DNA of 5,334 nt. Origin: Chromatiales bacterium (GTDB lineage: Bacteria > Pseudomonadota > Gammaproteobacteria > SZUA-152). A program made the position numbers and the translations under genes. Numbering within the stretch: the stretch's first letter is position 1; the number at the start of each line of letters is the position of its first letter. Below the pieces are notes generated by a model. That model did not search any database, had not been told where the DNA came from, and saw only the letters and a list, made by a program, of their open reading frames with translations. The stretch covers positions 1 through 5,334 of the forward strand of contig JALTPW010000197.1 of assembly GCA_026999335.1 (NCBI GenBank), written 5' to 3'. Positions 1 to 5,334 of the stretch are shown piece by piece.

Positions 1-1725
1 CGATTCATCCAGTACTGTGGTGGGTTGGAGGATCGTGAGATGTCGGAACAGGTGCTGGACTCCATGGATCTGGAGCGCGAGCGCGGTATTACCATCAAGG
101 CGCAGAGCGTGACCTTACGTTACAAATCCCGTGACGGTAATACCTACCAACTGAATTTTATTGACACCCCGGGCCACGTCGATTTTTCCTACGAAGTATC
201 GCGTTCACTGGCTGCCTGCGAAGGTGCACTGCTGGTGGTGGATGCCTCGCAGGGCGTCGAGGCGCAGAGTGTCGCCAATTGTTACACGGCCGTGGAGCAG
301 GGCCTGGAAGTGGTGTCGGTGTTGAACAAGATCGACCTGCCGGCCGCCGATCCGGAACGGGTGATTCAGGAAATCGAGGACATCATCGGTGTCGGGGCCG
401 ATGACGCCATCCGCGTCAGTGCCAAGACCGGTATTGGTATCGAGGATCTGCTGGAGCAACTGGTACAGCGCGTCCCCGCTCCAGAGGGTGACCCGGAGGC
501 GCCGTTGCAGGCGTTGATCATCGACTCCTGGTTCGACAACTACCTCGGCGTGGTGTCATTGGTGCGCGTCATGCAGGGCACCCTGCGTGCCGGCAAGAAG
601 GTGCAGGTGATGTCCACGGGACAGAATCACCTGATCGATCATGTGGGTATTTTTACCCCCAAGCGCCACGATCAGCCACAGTTGTCCTGCGGCGAGGTGG
701 GTTACGTTATTGCCGGCATCAAGGAGATCGAGGGCGCGCCGGTCGGTGATACCTTGACCATGGCCGACAAGCCGGCCGGGGCGCCATTACCCGGCTTTCA
801 GCCTATTCAGCCACAGGTGTTCGCCGGACTCTTCCCCATTAGTGCCGAGGATTATGAAGACCTGCGCGACGCGCTGGCCAAGCTGCGCCTCAACGATGCT
901 GCCCTGTTCTACGAGCCGGAGACCTCCACCGCCTTGGGGCTGGGTTTCCGCTGTGGCTTTCTCGGCATGCTGCACATGGAGATTGTCCAGGAACGTCTGG
1001 AGCGTGAATACGATCTCAACCTCATCACCACCGCACCGACCGTGGTCTACGAACTGAAAACCAGCAGCGGTGACGTGATGACCGTGGATAATCCATCCAA
1101 ACTGCCGGATGCGGCGCGTATCGAGGAATTTCGTGAGCCGATCATTCACGCCAGTATCCTGCTGCCGCAGGAATATATCGGCAACGTCATTGGCCTGTGC
1201 GTGGAAAAACGCGGGGTGCAGAAAAAAATGCTGTATGTGGGCAAACAGGTGGCGCTGGATTACGAACTGCCCATGAACGAAGTGGTGATGGACTTTTTTG
1301 ACCGGCTCAAGTCCGTGAGCCGCGGTTATGCCTCTCTGGATTATCATTTTTTGCGTTTTCAGGTTGCCGATCTGGTGCGCCTGGATATTCTCATCAACGG
1401 CGAACGCGTGGATGCGTTGGCGCTTATCGTGCACCGTGATCAGGCCCAATATCGTGGCCGTGCACTGGTGGAAAAGATGCGCGAGATCATTCCGCGGCAA
1501 ATGTTCGATGTCGCCATCCAGGCTGCCATCGGCGCGCACATCATCGCCCGCAGCAACGTCAAGGCACTGCGCAAGAATGTCACTGCCAAGTGTTACGGTG
1601 GCGATATCACACGCAAGAAGAAGCTGCTGGAAAAACAGAAAGCCGGTAAGAAGCGCATGAAACAGGTGGGCTCGGTAGAGATTCCGCAAGAGGCCTTCCT
1701 GGCCGTTCTCAAAGTAGGCAAGTAA
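1..1725 (+). CDS. lepA: Elongation factor 4 (LepA), translational GTPase, 5'-truncated by window edge
   Basis: LepA/EF4 is a ribosome-associated GTPase of the EF-G family; proposed roles are back-translocation or rescue of stalled ribosomes and 30S biogenesis. The open frame runs from base 1 (RFIQYCGGLEDREM, matching E. coli LepA from about residue 23) to TAA at 1723-1725, giving 574 residues. About 22 N-terminal residues, including the G1 P-loop, lie upstream of the window. A TTG at 25 is in frame but is internal, not the start. Visible motifs are ERERGITIKAQ (switch I/G2, window residues 26-36), DTPGH (G3, nt 163-177), NKID (G4, nt 325-336) and SAK (G5, nt 418-426). The LepA-specific C-terminal domain is intact: RKNVTAKCYGGDITRKKKLL, then a basic tail ending PQEAFLAVLKVGK. 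lepB follows after 18 bases, as in E. coli. Identity is by recall of the E. coli protein and is essentially certain. Confidence 0.98.
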   Translation, partial: RFIQYCGGLEDREMSEQVLDSMDLERERGITIKAQSVTLRYKSRDGNTYQLNFIDTPGHVDFSYEVSRSLAACEGALLVVDASQGVEAQSVANCYTAVEQGLEVVSVLNKIDLPAADPERVIQEIEDIIGVGADDAIRVSAKTGIGIEDLLEQLVQRVPAPEGDPEAPLQALIIDSWFDNYLGVVSLVRVMQGTLRAGKKVQVMSTGQNHLIDHVGIFTPKRHDQPQLSCGEVGYVIAGIKEIEGAPVGDTLTMADKPAGAPLPGFQPIQPQVFAGLFPISAEDYEDLRDALAKLRLNDAALFYEPETSTALGLGFRCGFLGMLHMEIVQERLEREYDLNLITTAPTVVYELKTSSGDVMTVDNPSKLPDAARIEEFREPIIHASILLPQEYIGNVIGLCVEKRGVQKKMLYVGKQVALDYELPMNEVVMDFFDRLKSVSRGYASLDYHFLRFQVADLVRLDILINGERVDALALIVHRDQAQYRGRALVEKMREIIPRQMFDVAIQAAIGAHIIARSNVKALRKNVTAKCYGGDITRKKKLLEKQKAGKKRMKQVGSVEIPQEAFLAVLKVGK

Positions 1726-1743
1726 AAAGCAGGTAAGCAACCC

Positions 1744-2574
1744 ATGGATTTTGATTTTCCGGCCATCATGGTCACCGCTACATTTGTTACCGGCATTATC
1801 TGGGCGCTGGATGCCTGGCTGTGGGCCCCCAAGCGCCGCGCCAGTGCCGAGGGACTGGGACAGACTGTACCCGCCAGTCATGACGCATCGCTGGACGAGG
1901 CACGGGAGAAGCTGCTCAAGGAACCCGTGCTGGTGGAATATGCTCGCTCACTATTTCCGGTGATTCTTGTGGTGCTGCTGCTGCGCTCGTTCGTAGTGGA
2001 ACCCTTTCGCATTCCCTCCGGCTCCATGATGCCGACGCTGTTAGTGGGTGATTTCATTCTCGTCAACAAGTTTTCCTACGGTATCCGCCTGCCAGTACTG
2101 GATACCAAGATTATTGATGTGGGTGAGCCAGAGCGTGGCGACGTGGTGGTGTTCCGCTACCCCGAAAATCCCTCTATCGATTACATCAAACGGGTCGTTG
2201 GTTTGCCCGGCGACCGTATCGGTTACTACAACAAACAGCTGTTTATCAATGATAAACCGGTACCACAGACGGGTTGGGAAACCTATGTGGGTGAGGGGGC
2301 GGGCAGCGCCATGACCGGCGCCAAAGTGCGTGTTGAACAACTGGGTGAGGTGGCACACAACATTCTCATCGATACCAGCCGTGGTACCGTGGAGGGCGAG
2401 TTCATTGTGCCTGAGGGCCACTATTTCATGATGGGGGACAATCGTGACAACAGTAACGACAGCCGCTATTGGGGTTATGTCGCAGAGGAGAATCTCGTCG
2501 GTAAGGCCTTTATGGTCTGGATGAGCTGGGATGGCGGTATCAACTTTGAGCGTATTGGTGACAGCATTGAATAA
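1744..2574 (+). CDS. lepB: Signal peptidase I (leader peptidase)
   Basis: This inner-membrane serine protease removes signal peptides from Sec- and Tat-exported preproteins on the periplasmic face. The 276-residue product has a first hydrophobic segment near residues 6-27, a charged cytoplasmic loop, a second hydrophobic segment near 69-83 (SLFPVILVVLLLRSF), then the periplasmic catalytic domain. Family boxes are all present: PSGSMMPT (91-98) with nucleophile Ser94, GDFILVNKFSYG (102-113), RGDVVVFRYP (131-140), DYIKRVVGLPGD (146-157) with the general base Lys149, and GDNRDNSNDSRYWG (231-244). It is shorter than the 324-residue E. coli enzyme, mainly in the region between Lys149 and box E, so its second periplasmic subdomain is reduced. 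The ATG at 1744 follows only a weak Shine-Dalgarno (AGG at 1731-1733), so coupling to lepA 18 bases upstream is likely. The start fits the expected N-terminal anchor. Confidence 0.97.
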   Translation: MDFDFPAIMVTATFVTGIIWALDAWLWAPKRRASAEGLGQTVPASHDASLDEAREKLLKEPVLVEYARSLFPVILVVLLLRSFVVEPFRIPSGSMMPTLLVGDFILVNKFSYGIRLPVLDTKIIDVGEPERGDVVVFRYPENPSIDYIKRVVGLPGDRIGYYNKQLFINDKPVPQTGWETYVGEGAGSAMTGAKVRVEQLGEVAHNILIDTSRGTVEGEFIVPEGHYFMMGDNRDNSNDSRYWGYVAEENLVGKAFMVWMSWDGGINFERIGDSIE

Positions 2575-2626
2575 GTGGCGGATATGCCCGCGCTTTCTAA
2601 TAAAACACAATCACGGAGATTTTGAG

Positions 2627-3001
2627 ATGAAAGGTTTGCACCGTCAACGAGGGGTAACCGGGATCACGATGATCCTGATTGTGGCCTTGATCGCCTTCTT
2701 CTCGCTGATTGCCATTCGCTTGTTTCCCGTTTACCTGGAACATTTCAAAGTATCCAGTCATCTGGAAAGCCTGGCCGTTGAAGAAAATACCGGTAAGCTC
2801 AGTGACAATGAGATCCGCAAAACCCTGGCCAAACGCTTTGATATCGATGATGTCGAGAATGTCCGTCCTGAAGACATCTTTATTGAGCGTCCAGACCGCG
2901 ATACGCTGATCATCGCCATCGAATATGAAGTGCGTACACCCGCCTTTGGCAATGTGGACATGGTGATCAGCTTTATCGATGAGGTCGAGGTCAATCCTTG
3001 A
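2627..3001 (+). CDS. Small single-pass membrane protein, DUF4845-type, function unknown
   Basis: The product is 124 residues: a short basic N-terminus (MKGLHRQRG), one hydrophobic segment at about residues 11-33, then RLFPVYLEHFKV and a mixed-charge C-terminal domain of about 90 residues that probably lies in the periplasm. The position between lepB and rnc, the RQRG plus transmembrane start and the FPVYLE motif match the DUF4845 family, which gammaproteobacteria carry at this locus; no function is established. The ATG at 2627 is chosen because GGAG (2615-2618) sits 8 bases upstream. An in-frame extension back to 2531 would overlap the lepB end and lacks this ribosome site. The N-terminus resembles a type IV prepilin leader (Gly9 before a hydrophobic stretch) but has no Glu at the +5 position. 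The stop codon overlaps the rnc start, so translation of the two is probably coupled. Confidence 0.88.
   Translation: MKGLHRQRGVTGITMILIVALIAFFSLIAIRLFPVYLEHFKVSSHLESLAVEENTGKLSDNEIRKTLAKRFDIDDVENVRPEDIFIERPDRDTLIIAIEYEVRTPAFGNVDMVISFIDEVEVNP
2987..2990 (+). promoter_or_regulatory. Shine-Dalgarno of rnc, inside the upstream gene
   Basis: GAGG at 2987-2990, preceded by a second GAGG at 2981-2984, lies 7 bases before the TTG at 2998. It supports the rare TTG as the true rnc start rather than any codon further inside the gene. The site is within the last codons of the DUF4845 gene, so ribosomes finishing that gene would pass directly over it. Confidence 0.7.
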
Positions 3002-3675
3002 GACGCAACATCGATGAACTTGCCGCGACGATGGGATACCGCTTCAAGACGGCGAACCTGCTGGAAGAGGCGCTGACCCATCGCAGTAAGGGGGCCGTGA
3101 ATAACGAGCGCCTGGAATTCCTCGGTGATGCGATCCTGGGTTTTGTGGTTGCAGAGATCCTGTTTGCGCGTTTCCCCGCAGAGTCTGAAGGGGTGCTCAC
3201 CCGTTTCAGGGCTTCGCTGGTAAAAAAGGAGACCCTGGCAGAACTGGCGCGCAGCTATCAGCTGGGTGATTACCTGCGGCTTGGGCCGGGCGAGCTGAAA
3301 AGCGGTGGTTTTCGTCGCGACTCCATCCTGGCCGATGCCATGGAGGCGATCATTGGCGCCATTTATCTTGATAGTGATATGTCGACGGCGCGCGATTTTG
3401 TGTTACGCAGTCTGGGAGATCGTTTCGACCACCTTCAGGTGCAGAAAGATCCAAAGACGCAATTGCAGGAGTTTCTGCAGGCGCGGCGCCAGCCGCTTCC
3501 GGAATACAGCGTGACGGCGACACACGGTACCGCTCATGATCAACAATTTGCCGTACAGTGTGTAGTCGATGGTTTGTCCGAACCTGCACGCGGTGTGGGT
3601 AACAGCCGGCGCAAGGCTGAACAGGCGGCGGCACAACAGGCCCTGGAGTCTCTGAGCCATGCCCATGAAAAGTAA
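2998..3675 (+). CDS. rnc: Ribonuclease III
   Basis: RNase III is a cytoplasmic, Mg-dependent homodimeric endonuclease that cuts double-stranded RNA, including the 30S rRNA precursor and structured mRNAs. The 225-residue product is the normal size (E. coli 226). The nuclease domain spans about residues 5-150 with the signature ERLEFLGDAIL (37-47) and the expected metal-binding carboxylates Glu40, Asp44, Asp113 and Glu116 (LADAMEA). RLGPGELKSGGFRR (94-107) is near-identical to E. coli. The double-stranded-RNA-binding domain follows at about 152-222, from DPKTQLQEFLQ to SRRKAEQAAAQQAL. The start is TTG at 2998, overlapping the upstream TGA (2999-3001) and backed by GAGG 7 bases upstream; the N-terminus aligned this way gives the expected length. 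era begins 5 bases after the stop. In E. coli, RNase III cleaves its own leader to limit expression; no such leader can be judged here because rnc sits mid-operon. Confidence 0.97.
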   Translation: MRRNIDELAATMGYRFKTANLLEEALTHRSKGAVNNERLEFLGDAILGFVVAEILFARFPAESEGVLTRFRASLVKKETLAELARSYQLGDYLRLGPGELKSGGFRRDSILADAMEAIIGAIYLDSDMSTARDFVLRSLGDRFDHLQVQKDPKTQLQEFLQARRQPLPEYSVTATHGTAHDQQFAVQCVVDGLSEPARGVGNSRRKAEQAAAQQALESLSHAHEK

Positions 3676-3680
3676 TACTC

Positions 3681-4598
3681 ATGAAAAATAAAGAATTCCG
3701 CTGTGGATTCGTGGCCATTGTGGGGCGGCCGAATGTCGGCAAGTCCACTTTGCTCAACCGTATTCTCGGTCAGAAAATCAGCATTACGGCGCACCGGCCA
3801 CAGACTACCCGGCATCGTATCCTGGGTGTGAAAACCACCGATACGGCACAGATGATCTATGTCGATACCCCCGGCATGCACCTGGGTGGCAAGCGGGCGA
3901 TCAACCGCTATATGAATCGTGAGGCGACCAGCAGTATCAGCGATGTGGACGTGGTGGCCTTTGTCGTCGACCGTACACGCTGGAACGAGGAAGATCAAAA
4001 CGTACTGGAAAAACTTGAAAATGCACGCGCGCCAGTGGTGCTGGTAGTGAACAAAATCGATGAAATAAAGAACCGGGAGGAATTGCTGCCGCATCTGCAG
4101 GGACTGGCCGAAAAACGGGATTTTGCCGCAGTCATTCCGCTTTCCGCGCGCAGCGGTGAATCCGTTGATCGCCTCGAGGCCCTGCTACAGGACATGGTGT
4201 CCACCTCCGGGCCGTTCTTTCCCGAGGATCAGATCACCGACCGCAGCGAACGCTTTATGGCCGCCGAGCTGGTACGCGAAAAGCTGGTGCGCACCCTGGC
4301 CCAGGAGCTGCCGTATTCCAGCACCGTGGAGATCGAAAAATTCAGCCTCGAAGAGACCACGCCAGGCAAGCCGCCAGTGCGCCACATCCATGCCATCATC
4401 TGGGTGGAACGCCCGGGACAGAAGGGTATTATTATCGGCAAACAGGGGCAGCAGTTGAAACGCATCGGTGAACAGGCACGCAAGGAGATGGAGCGCGCCT
4501 TTGACGGCAAGGTCTTCTTGCAGTTATGGGTCAAGGTGCGTCAGGGCTGGTCCGATGACGAGCGTGCGCTGCGTAGTCTGGGTTATCAGGACGAGTAA
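3681..4598 (+). CDS. era: GTPase Era, 16S rRNA-binding ribosome assembly factor
   Basis: Era is an essential GTPase that binds the 3' end of 16S rRNA through a KH domain and checks 30S maturation near the inner membrane. The 305-residue product is of standard length. The GTPase domain shows G1 GRPNVGKS (15-22), the G2 region QTTRH (41-45), G3 DTPG (62-65), G4 NKID (124-127) and G5 SAR (155-157). The C-terminal KH domain has the GxxG loop GKQG (253-256) in the IIIGKQGQQLKRIG stretch, and ends with LWVKVRQGWSDDERALRSLGY as in E. coli. There is no clear Shine-Dalgarno before the ATG, and only 5 bases separate it from rnc, so coupled translation is likely. An ATGAAAA just upstream at 3665 is out of frame and stops after eight codons. 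Placement beside rnc fits a shared role in 16S rRNA maturation. Confidence 0.98.
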   Translation: MKNKEFRCGFVAIVGRPNVGKSTLLNRILGQKISITAHRPQTTRHRILGVKTTDTAQMIYVDTPGMHLGGKRAINRYMNREATSSISDVDVVAFVVDRTRWNEEDQNVLEKLENARAPVVLVVNKIDEIKNREELLPHLQGLAEKRDFAAVIPLSARSGESVDRLEALLQDMVSTSGPFFPEDQITDRSERFMAAELVREKLVRTLAQELPYSSTVEIEKFSLEETTPGKPPVRHIHAIIWVERPGQKGIIIGKQGQQLKRIGEQARKEMERAFDGKVFLQLWVKVRQGWSDDERALRSLGYQDE

Positions 4599-4615
4599 GC
4601 GGCGCGAAAAAGTCC

Positions 4616-4641
4616 GCCAATGAATGCCAATAGACGCCAAT
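4616..4641 (+). repeat. Three GCCAAT units at exact 10-base period
   Basis: GCCAAT occurs at 4616-4621, 4626-4631 and 4636-4641, separated by the 4-base spacers GAAT and AGAC. A fourth GCCAAT at 4654-4659 falls in the left arm and loop edge of the next hairpin. The period is close to one DNA helical turn. The array starts 18 bases after the era stop codon. No function is claimed. Confidence 0.8.
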
Positions 4642-4643
4642 GG

Positions 4644-4680
4644 CTAGTACTCTGCCAATATTTCCTTGGCGGAGTACTAG
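4644..4680. repeat. 15-bp hairpin with 7-base loop after era
   Basis: The left arm 4644-4658 (CTAGTACTCTGCCAA) pairs with the right arm 4666-4680 (TTGGCGGAGTACTAG) over 15 positions, with one mismatch that is a G-U wobble in the + strand RNA. The loop is TATTTCC (4659-4665). No T-run follows on either strand, so it does not look like a classical Rho-independent terminator. It could protect the 3' end of the upstream mRNA or be part of a mobile repeat. The right-arm TTGGCGGA could instead pair perfectly with TCCGCCAA at 4613-4620, giving a competing fold. Confidence 0.85.
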
Positions 4681-4692
4681 GTGCCTTTCCTT

Positions 4693-4721
4693 GCGGTAGG
4701 AGCGGGCCATGCCCGCGATGG
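4693..4721 (+). repeat. REP-like palindrome, copy 1
   Basis: This 29-base unit has a GTAG head (4696-4699) followed by the palindrome GCGGGC-CAT-GCCCGC (4702-4716), a perfect 6-bp stem with a 3-base loop, then GATGG. A GTAG/GTGG head before a GC-rich hairpin is the layout of REP sequences mobilised by RAYT (REP-associated tyrosine) transposases in gammaproteobacteria. Assignment to REP is by that resemblance; the family in this genome is unknown. Confidence 0.75.
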
Positions 4722-4730
4722 GCTAGAACC

Positions 4731-4811
4731 TTCAAACGCAAAGACGCAAAGAGGCAGAAAGGGCAAAGGTATTTTTGTTTTTTCTTTGCGTTCGTGCAGC
4801 TTTGCGTTGAA
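4731..4811. repeat. Inverted ACGCAAAG array inside the REP pair
   Basis: Two ACGCAAAG units are tandem at 4736-4743 and 4744-4751. Their complements CTTTGCGT lie at 4784-4791 and 4800-4807. The inner pair forms an 8-bp stem; the outer pair extends to 12 bp with TTCAA (4731-4735) opposite TTGAA (4807-4811) and A4736 bulged. On the right side the eight bases TCGTGCAG (4792-4799) have no partner. The left half is purine-rich and the right half T-rich (4771-4787), which allows further weak pairing toward the apex. Confidence 0.75.
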
Positions 4812-4825
4812 AATAAGAGGGGGAT

Positions 4826-4854
4826 CCATCGCGGGCATGGCCCGCTCCTACCGC
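4826..4854 (-). repeat. REP-like palindrome, copy 2 (inverted)
   Basis: This is the exact reverse complement of the unit at 4693-4721 over all 29 bases. Its palindrome is GCGGGC-ATG-GCCCGC at 4831-4845, and the CTAC at 4848-4851 is the complement of the GTAG head. Perfect identity over the full unit suggests recent arrival or selection for pairing. Similarity stops sharply outside the unit on both sides. Confidence 0.75.
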
Positions 4855-4875
4855 TTGCCAGCCTTTTTCGGACGC

Positions 4876-4879
4876 GGAG
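4876..4879 (+). promoter_or_regulatory. Shine-Dalgarno of recO
   Basis: GGAG at 4876-4879 lies 10 bases before the GTG at 4890 and just outside the repeat block. It supports GTG 4890 as the start and shows that recO carries its own ribosome site instead of relying on coupling to era. Confidence 0.6.
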
Positions 4880-4889
4880 CTGATTCCTG

Positions 4890-5334
4890 GTGTCCAGCAA
4901 GCAAATCGTCCTGCAGCCCGCCTATGTACTGCACCAGTGGGCCTACCGCGACAGCAGCGCTATCGTCGAATTGTTTACGCCGGAGCACGGCCGGATCGGG
5001 GTGGTGGCGAGGGGCGTCAAGCGCCCGAAATCACCCTGGCGTGGCCTGTTGCAACCCTTTCAGCCGCTGCTGGTCTCCTGGCGAGGAGGGGGAGAGCTGA
5101 AGACCCTGGCCGACGTCGAGGCACAGGGCATTGCCCTGCAATTGTCTTCACAGCCACTGGTCAGTGGCTTCTATCTCAACGAATTGCTGATGCGCCTGGT
5201 GGCGCGTCTGGATGCCCAGCTGACGCTGTTTGGCTGCTATGATGCCAGCCTGCGCGCCTTGGCGGTGGTGCAGGACGATGCCGCGCTGGAGCGGGTGCTG
5301 CGCTACTTCGAACGGGATCTGCTGGCGGCGCTGG
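4890..5334 (+). CDS. recO: DNA repair protein RecO, N-terminal part (3'-truncated by window edge)
   Basis: RecO works with RecR (and RecF) to displace SSB and load RecA on single-stranded DNA at gaps, and it can anneal complementary strands. The frame opens at GTG 4890 (SSKQIVLQPAYVLHQWAYRD) and runs off the window after 148 complete codons of an expected 240 or so. An in-frame TGA at 4881-4883 rules out a start further upstream. The N-terminal OB-fold region is clear and aligns with E. coli RecO: YVLHQWAYRDSSAIVELFT (12-30), GRIGVVARGVKRPKS (34-48) and LLQPFQPLL (53-61). The GFYLNELLMRLV stretch (93-104) begins the helical part. The Cys-containing middle region and C-terminus lie outside the window. 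In E. coli recO follows era directly; here the repeat block separates them. Confidence 0.93.
   Translation, partial: MSSKQIVLQPAYVLHQWAYRDSSAIVELFTPEHGRIGVVARGVKRPKSPWRGLLQPFQPLLVSWRGGGELKTLADVEAQGIALQLSSQPLVSGFYLNELLMRLVARLDAQLTLFGCYDASLRALAVVQDDAALERVLRYFERDLLAAL

Larger units (their letters stand above)
4693..4854. repeat. REP pair enclosing an inner inverted array (162-base nested hairpin, REPIN-like)
   Basis: Two perfect 29-base inverted copies (4693-4721 and 4826-4854) flank a 104-base spacer. The spacer holds its own inverted repeats, so the whole unit can fold into one long hairpin: 29 bp outside, an unpaired zone (4722-4730 and 4812-4825), a 12-bp stem with one bulged A, an 8-bp stem, and an apical region at 4752-4783. 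Each REP can alternatively fold on its own. REP doublets in inverted orientation are called REPINs and spread as units with help from a RAYT encoded elsewhere. No RAYT gene is in this window. Confidence 0.72.
4605..4870. mobile_element. Possible non-autonomous REP/MITE-like composite filling the era-recO gap
   Basis: The gap between era and recO is nearly all repeat. Its outer edges form an imperfect 17-base inverted repeat: 4605-4621 begins CGAAAAAG and 4854-4870 ends CTTTTTCG, with 13 of 17 positions matching when folded together. Inside are a GCCAAT array with a 15-bp hairpin (left half) and a REP-flanked long hairpin (right half). No transposase or other credible protein is encoded. I could not find a target-site duplication next to the ends. 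The unit as a single mobile element is therefore an inference; the edges could equally be chance and the two halves independent repeats. Confidence 0.35.

Noticed and set aside
787..1881. 364-aa open frame on the - strand opposite lepA and the lepB start.
   Set aside because: It mirrors the codon pattern of lepA, has no recognisable domain, and crosses the lepA-lepB junction. Shadow of the real gene.
2041..2610. 189-aa open frame on the - strand opposite lepB.
   Set aside because: Low-complexity, His-rich antisense of a clear signal peptidase gene; no domain or ribosome site evident.
2575..2626. Possible terminator or promoter in the lepB to DUF4845 gap (GCGG...CCGC followed by CTTTCT).
   Set aside because: The stem is only about 4 bp and no T-run follows; no convincing -35/-10 pair is visible in 52 bases.
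3665..3691. ATGAAAA at 3665 as an alternative era start.
   Set aside because: It is in a different frame and reaches a stop after eight codons; ATG 3681 opens the conserved Era N-terminus.
3540..4094. 184-aa open frame on the - strand across the rnc-era junction.
   Set aside because: Antisense of two well-supported genes and no family resemblance.
4644..4680. Hairpin as a Rho-independent terminator for the era operon.
   Set aside because: Stem is strong but neither strand has a following U-tract; the sequence after it is GTGCCTTTCC.
4616..4811. CRISPR-like array from the recurring GCCAAT and CGCAAAG units.
   Set aside because: Units are 6-8 bases with 0-12-base spacing; no CRISPR-size repeats or spacers and no cas genes.
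4786..4815. Possible recO promoter inside the element (TTGCGT, then AAAATA 18 bases on).
   Set aside because: Both hexamers are poor matches and TTGCGT is part of the CTTTGCGT repeat, so the resemblance is likely incidental.
4586..4900. Open frames across the era-recO gap on both strands (87 aa at 4620-4883 +, 104 aa at 4586-4900 -, 139 aa at 4681-5100 +).
   Set aside because: They are made almost wholly of the repeats; both strands read through the REP copies to give the same kind of peptide (RSGPCPRW on each strand). They lack ribosome sites, and the longest runs out of frame into recO. Translated REP DNA often yields such spurious hypothetical proteins.

Overview
The window carries a conserved gammaproteobacterial translation, secretion and RNA-processing gene cluster, all on the + strand: lepA (5' end cut by the window) - lepB - a small DUF4845-type membrane protein gene - rnc - era - recO (3' end cut by the window). 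The order lepA-lepB-(DUF4845)-rnc-era-recO, the close similarity of LepA, RNase III and Era to the E. coli proteins, and the DUF4845 gene between lepB and rnc point to a non-enteric gammaproteobacterium. I cannot name the genus from sequence alone.

Layout. 1-1725 is the end of lepA, lacking only about the first 22 codons, which hold the P-loop. 1744-2574 is lepB, a compact signal peptidase I with both catalytic residues. 2627-3001 encodes a 124-residue single-pass membrane protein of unknown function. Its stop codon overlaps the TTG start of rnc (2998-3675), and era (3681-4598) follows 5 bases later. These five genes read as one operon: gaps are 18, 52, -4 and 5 bases, and I see no convincing promoter or terminator between them. 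Functionally, LepA acts on the ribosome, signal peptidase I matures exported proteins, RNase III processes rRNA precursors and mRNAs, Era binds 16S rRNA during 30S assembly, and RecO loads RecA in recombinational repair.

The unusual part is the 291-base gap between era and recO (4599-4889), two genes that are usually adjacent or nearly so in related bacteria. Almost all of the gap is structured repeat. It holds three GCCAAT units at an exact 10-base period, a 15-bp hairpin with a 7-base loop, and then two perfect 29-base inverted copies of a REP-like palindrome with a GTAG head. Those copies enclose a second inverted array of CGCAAAG units. The whole block is bracketed by an imperfect 17-base inverted repeat (4605-4621 and 4854-4870). 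This looks like a non-autonomous, REP/MITE-like composite inserted into the operon. No protein is credible inside it.

recO restarts at a GTG (4890) with its own Shine-Dalgarno sequence just after the repeat block. The window ends after 148 of its roughly 240 residues.
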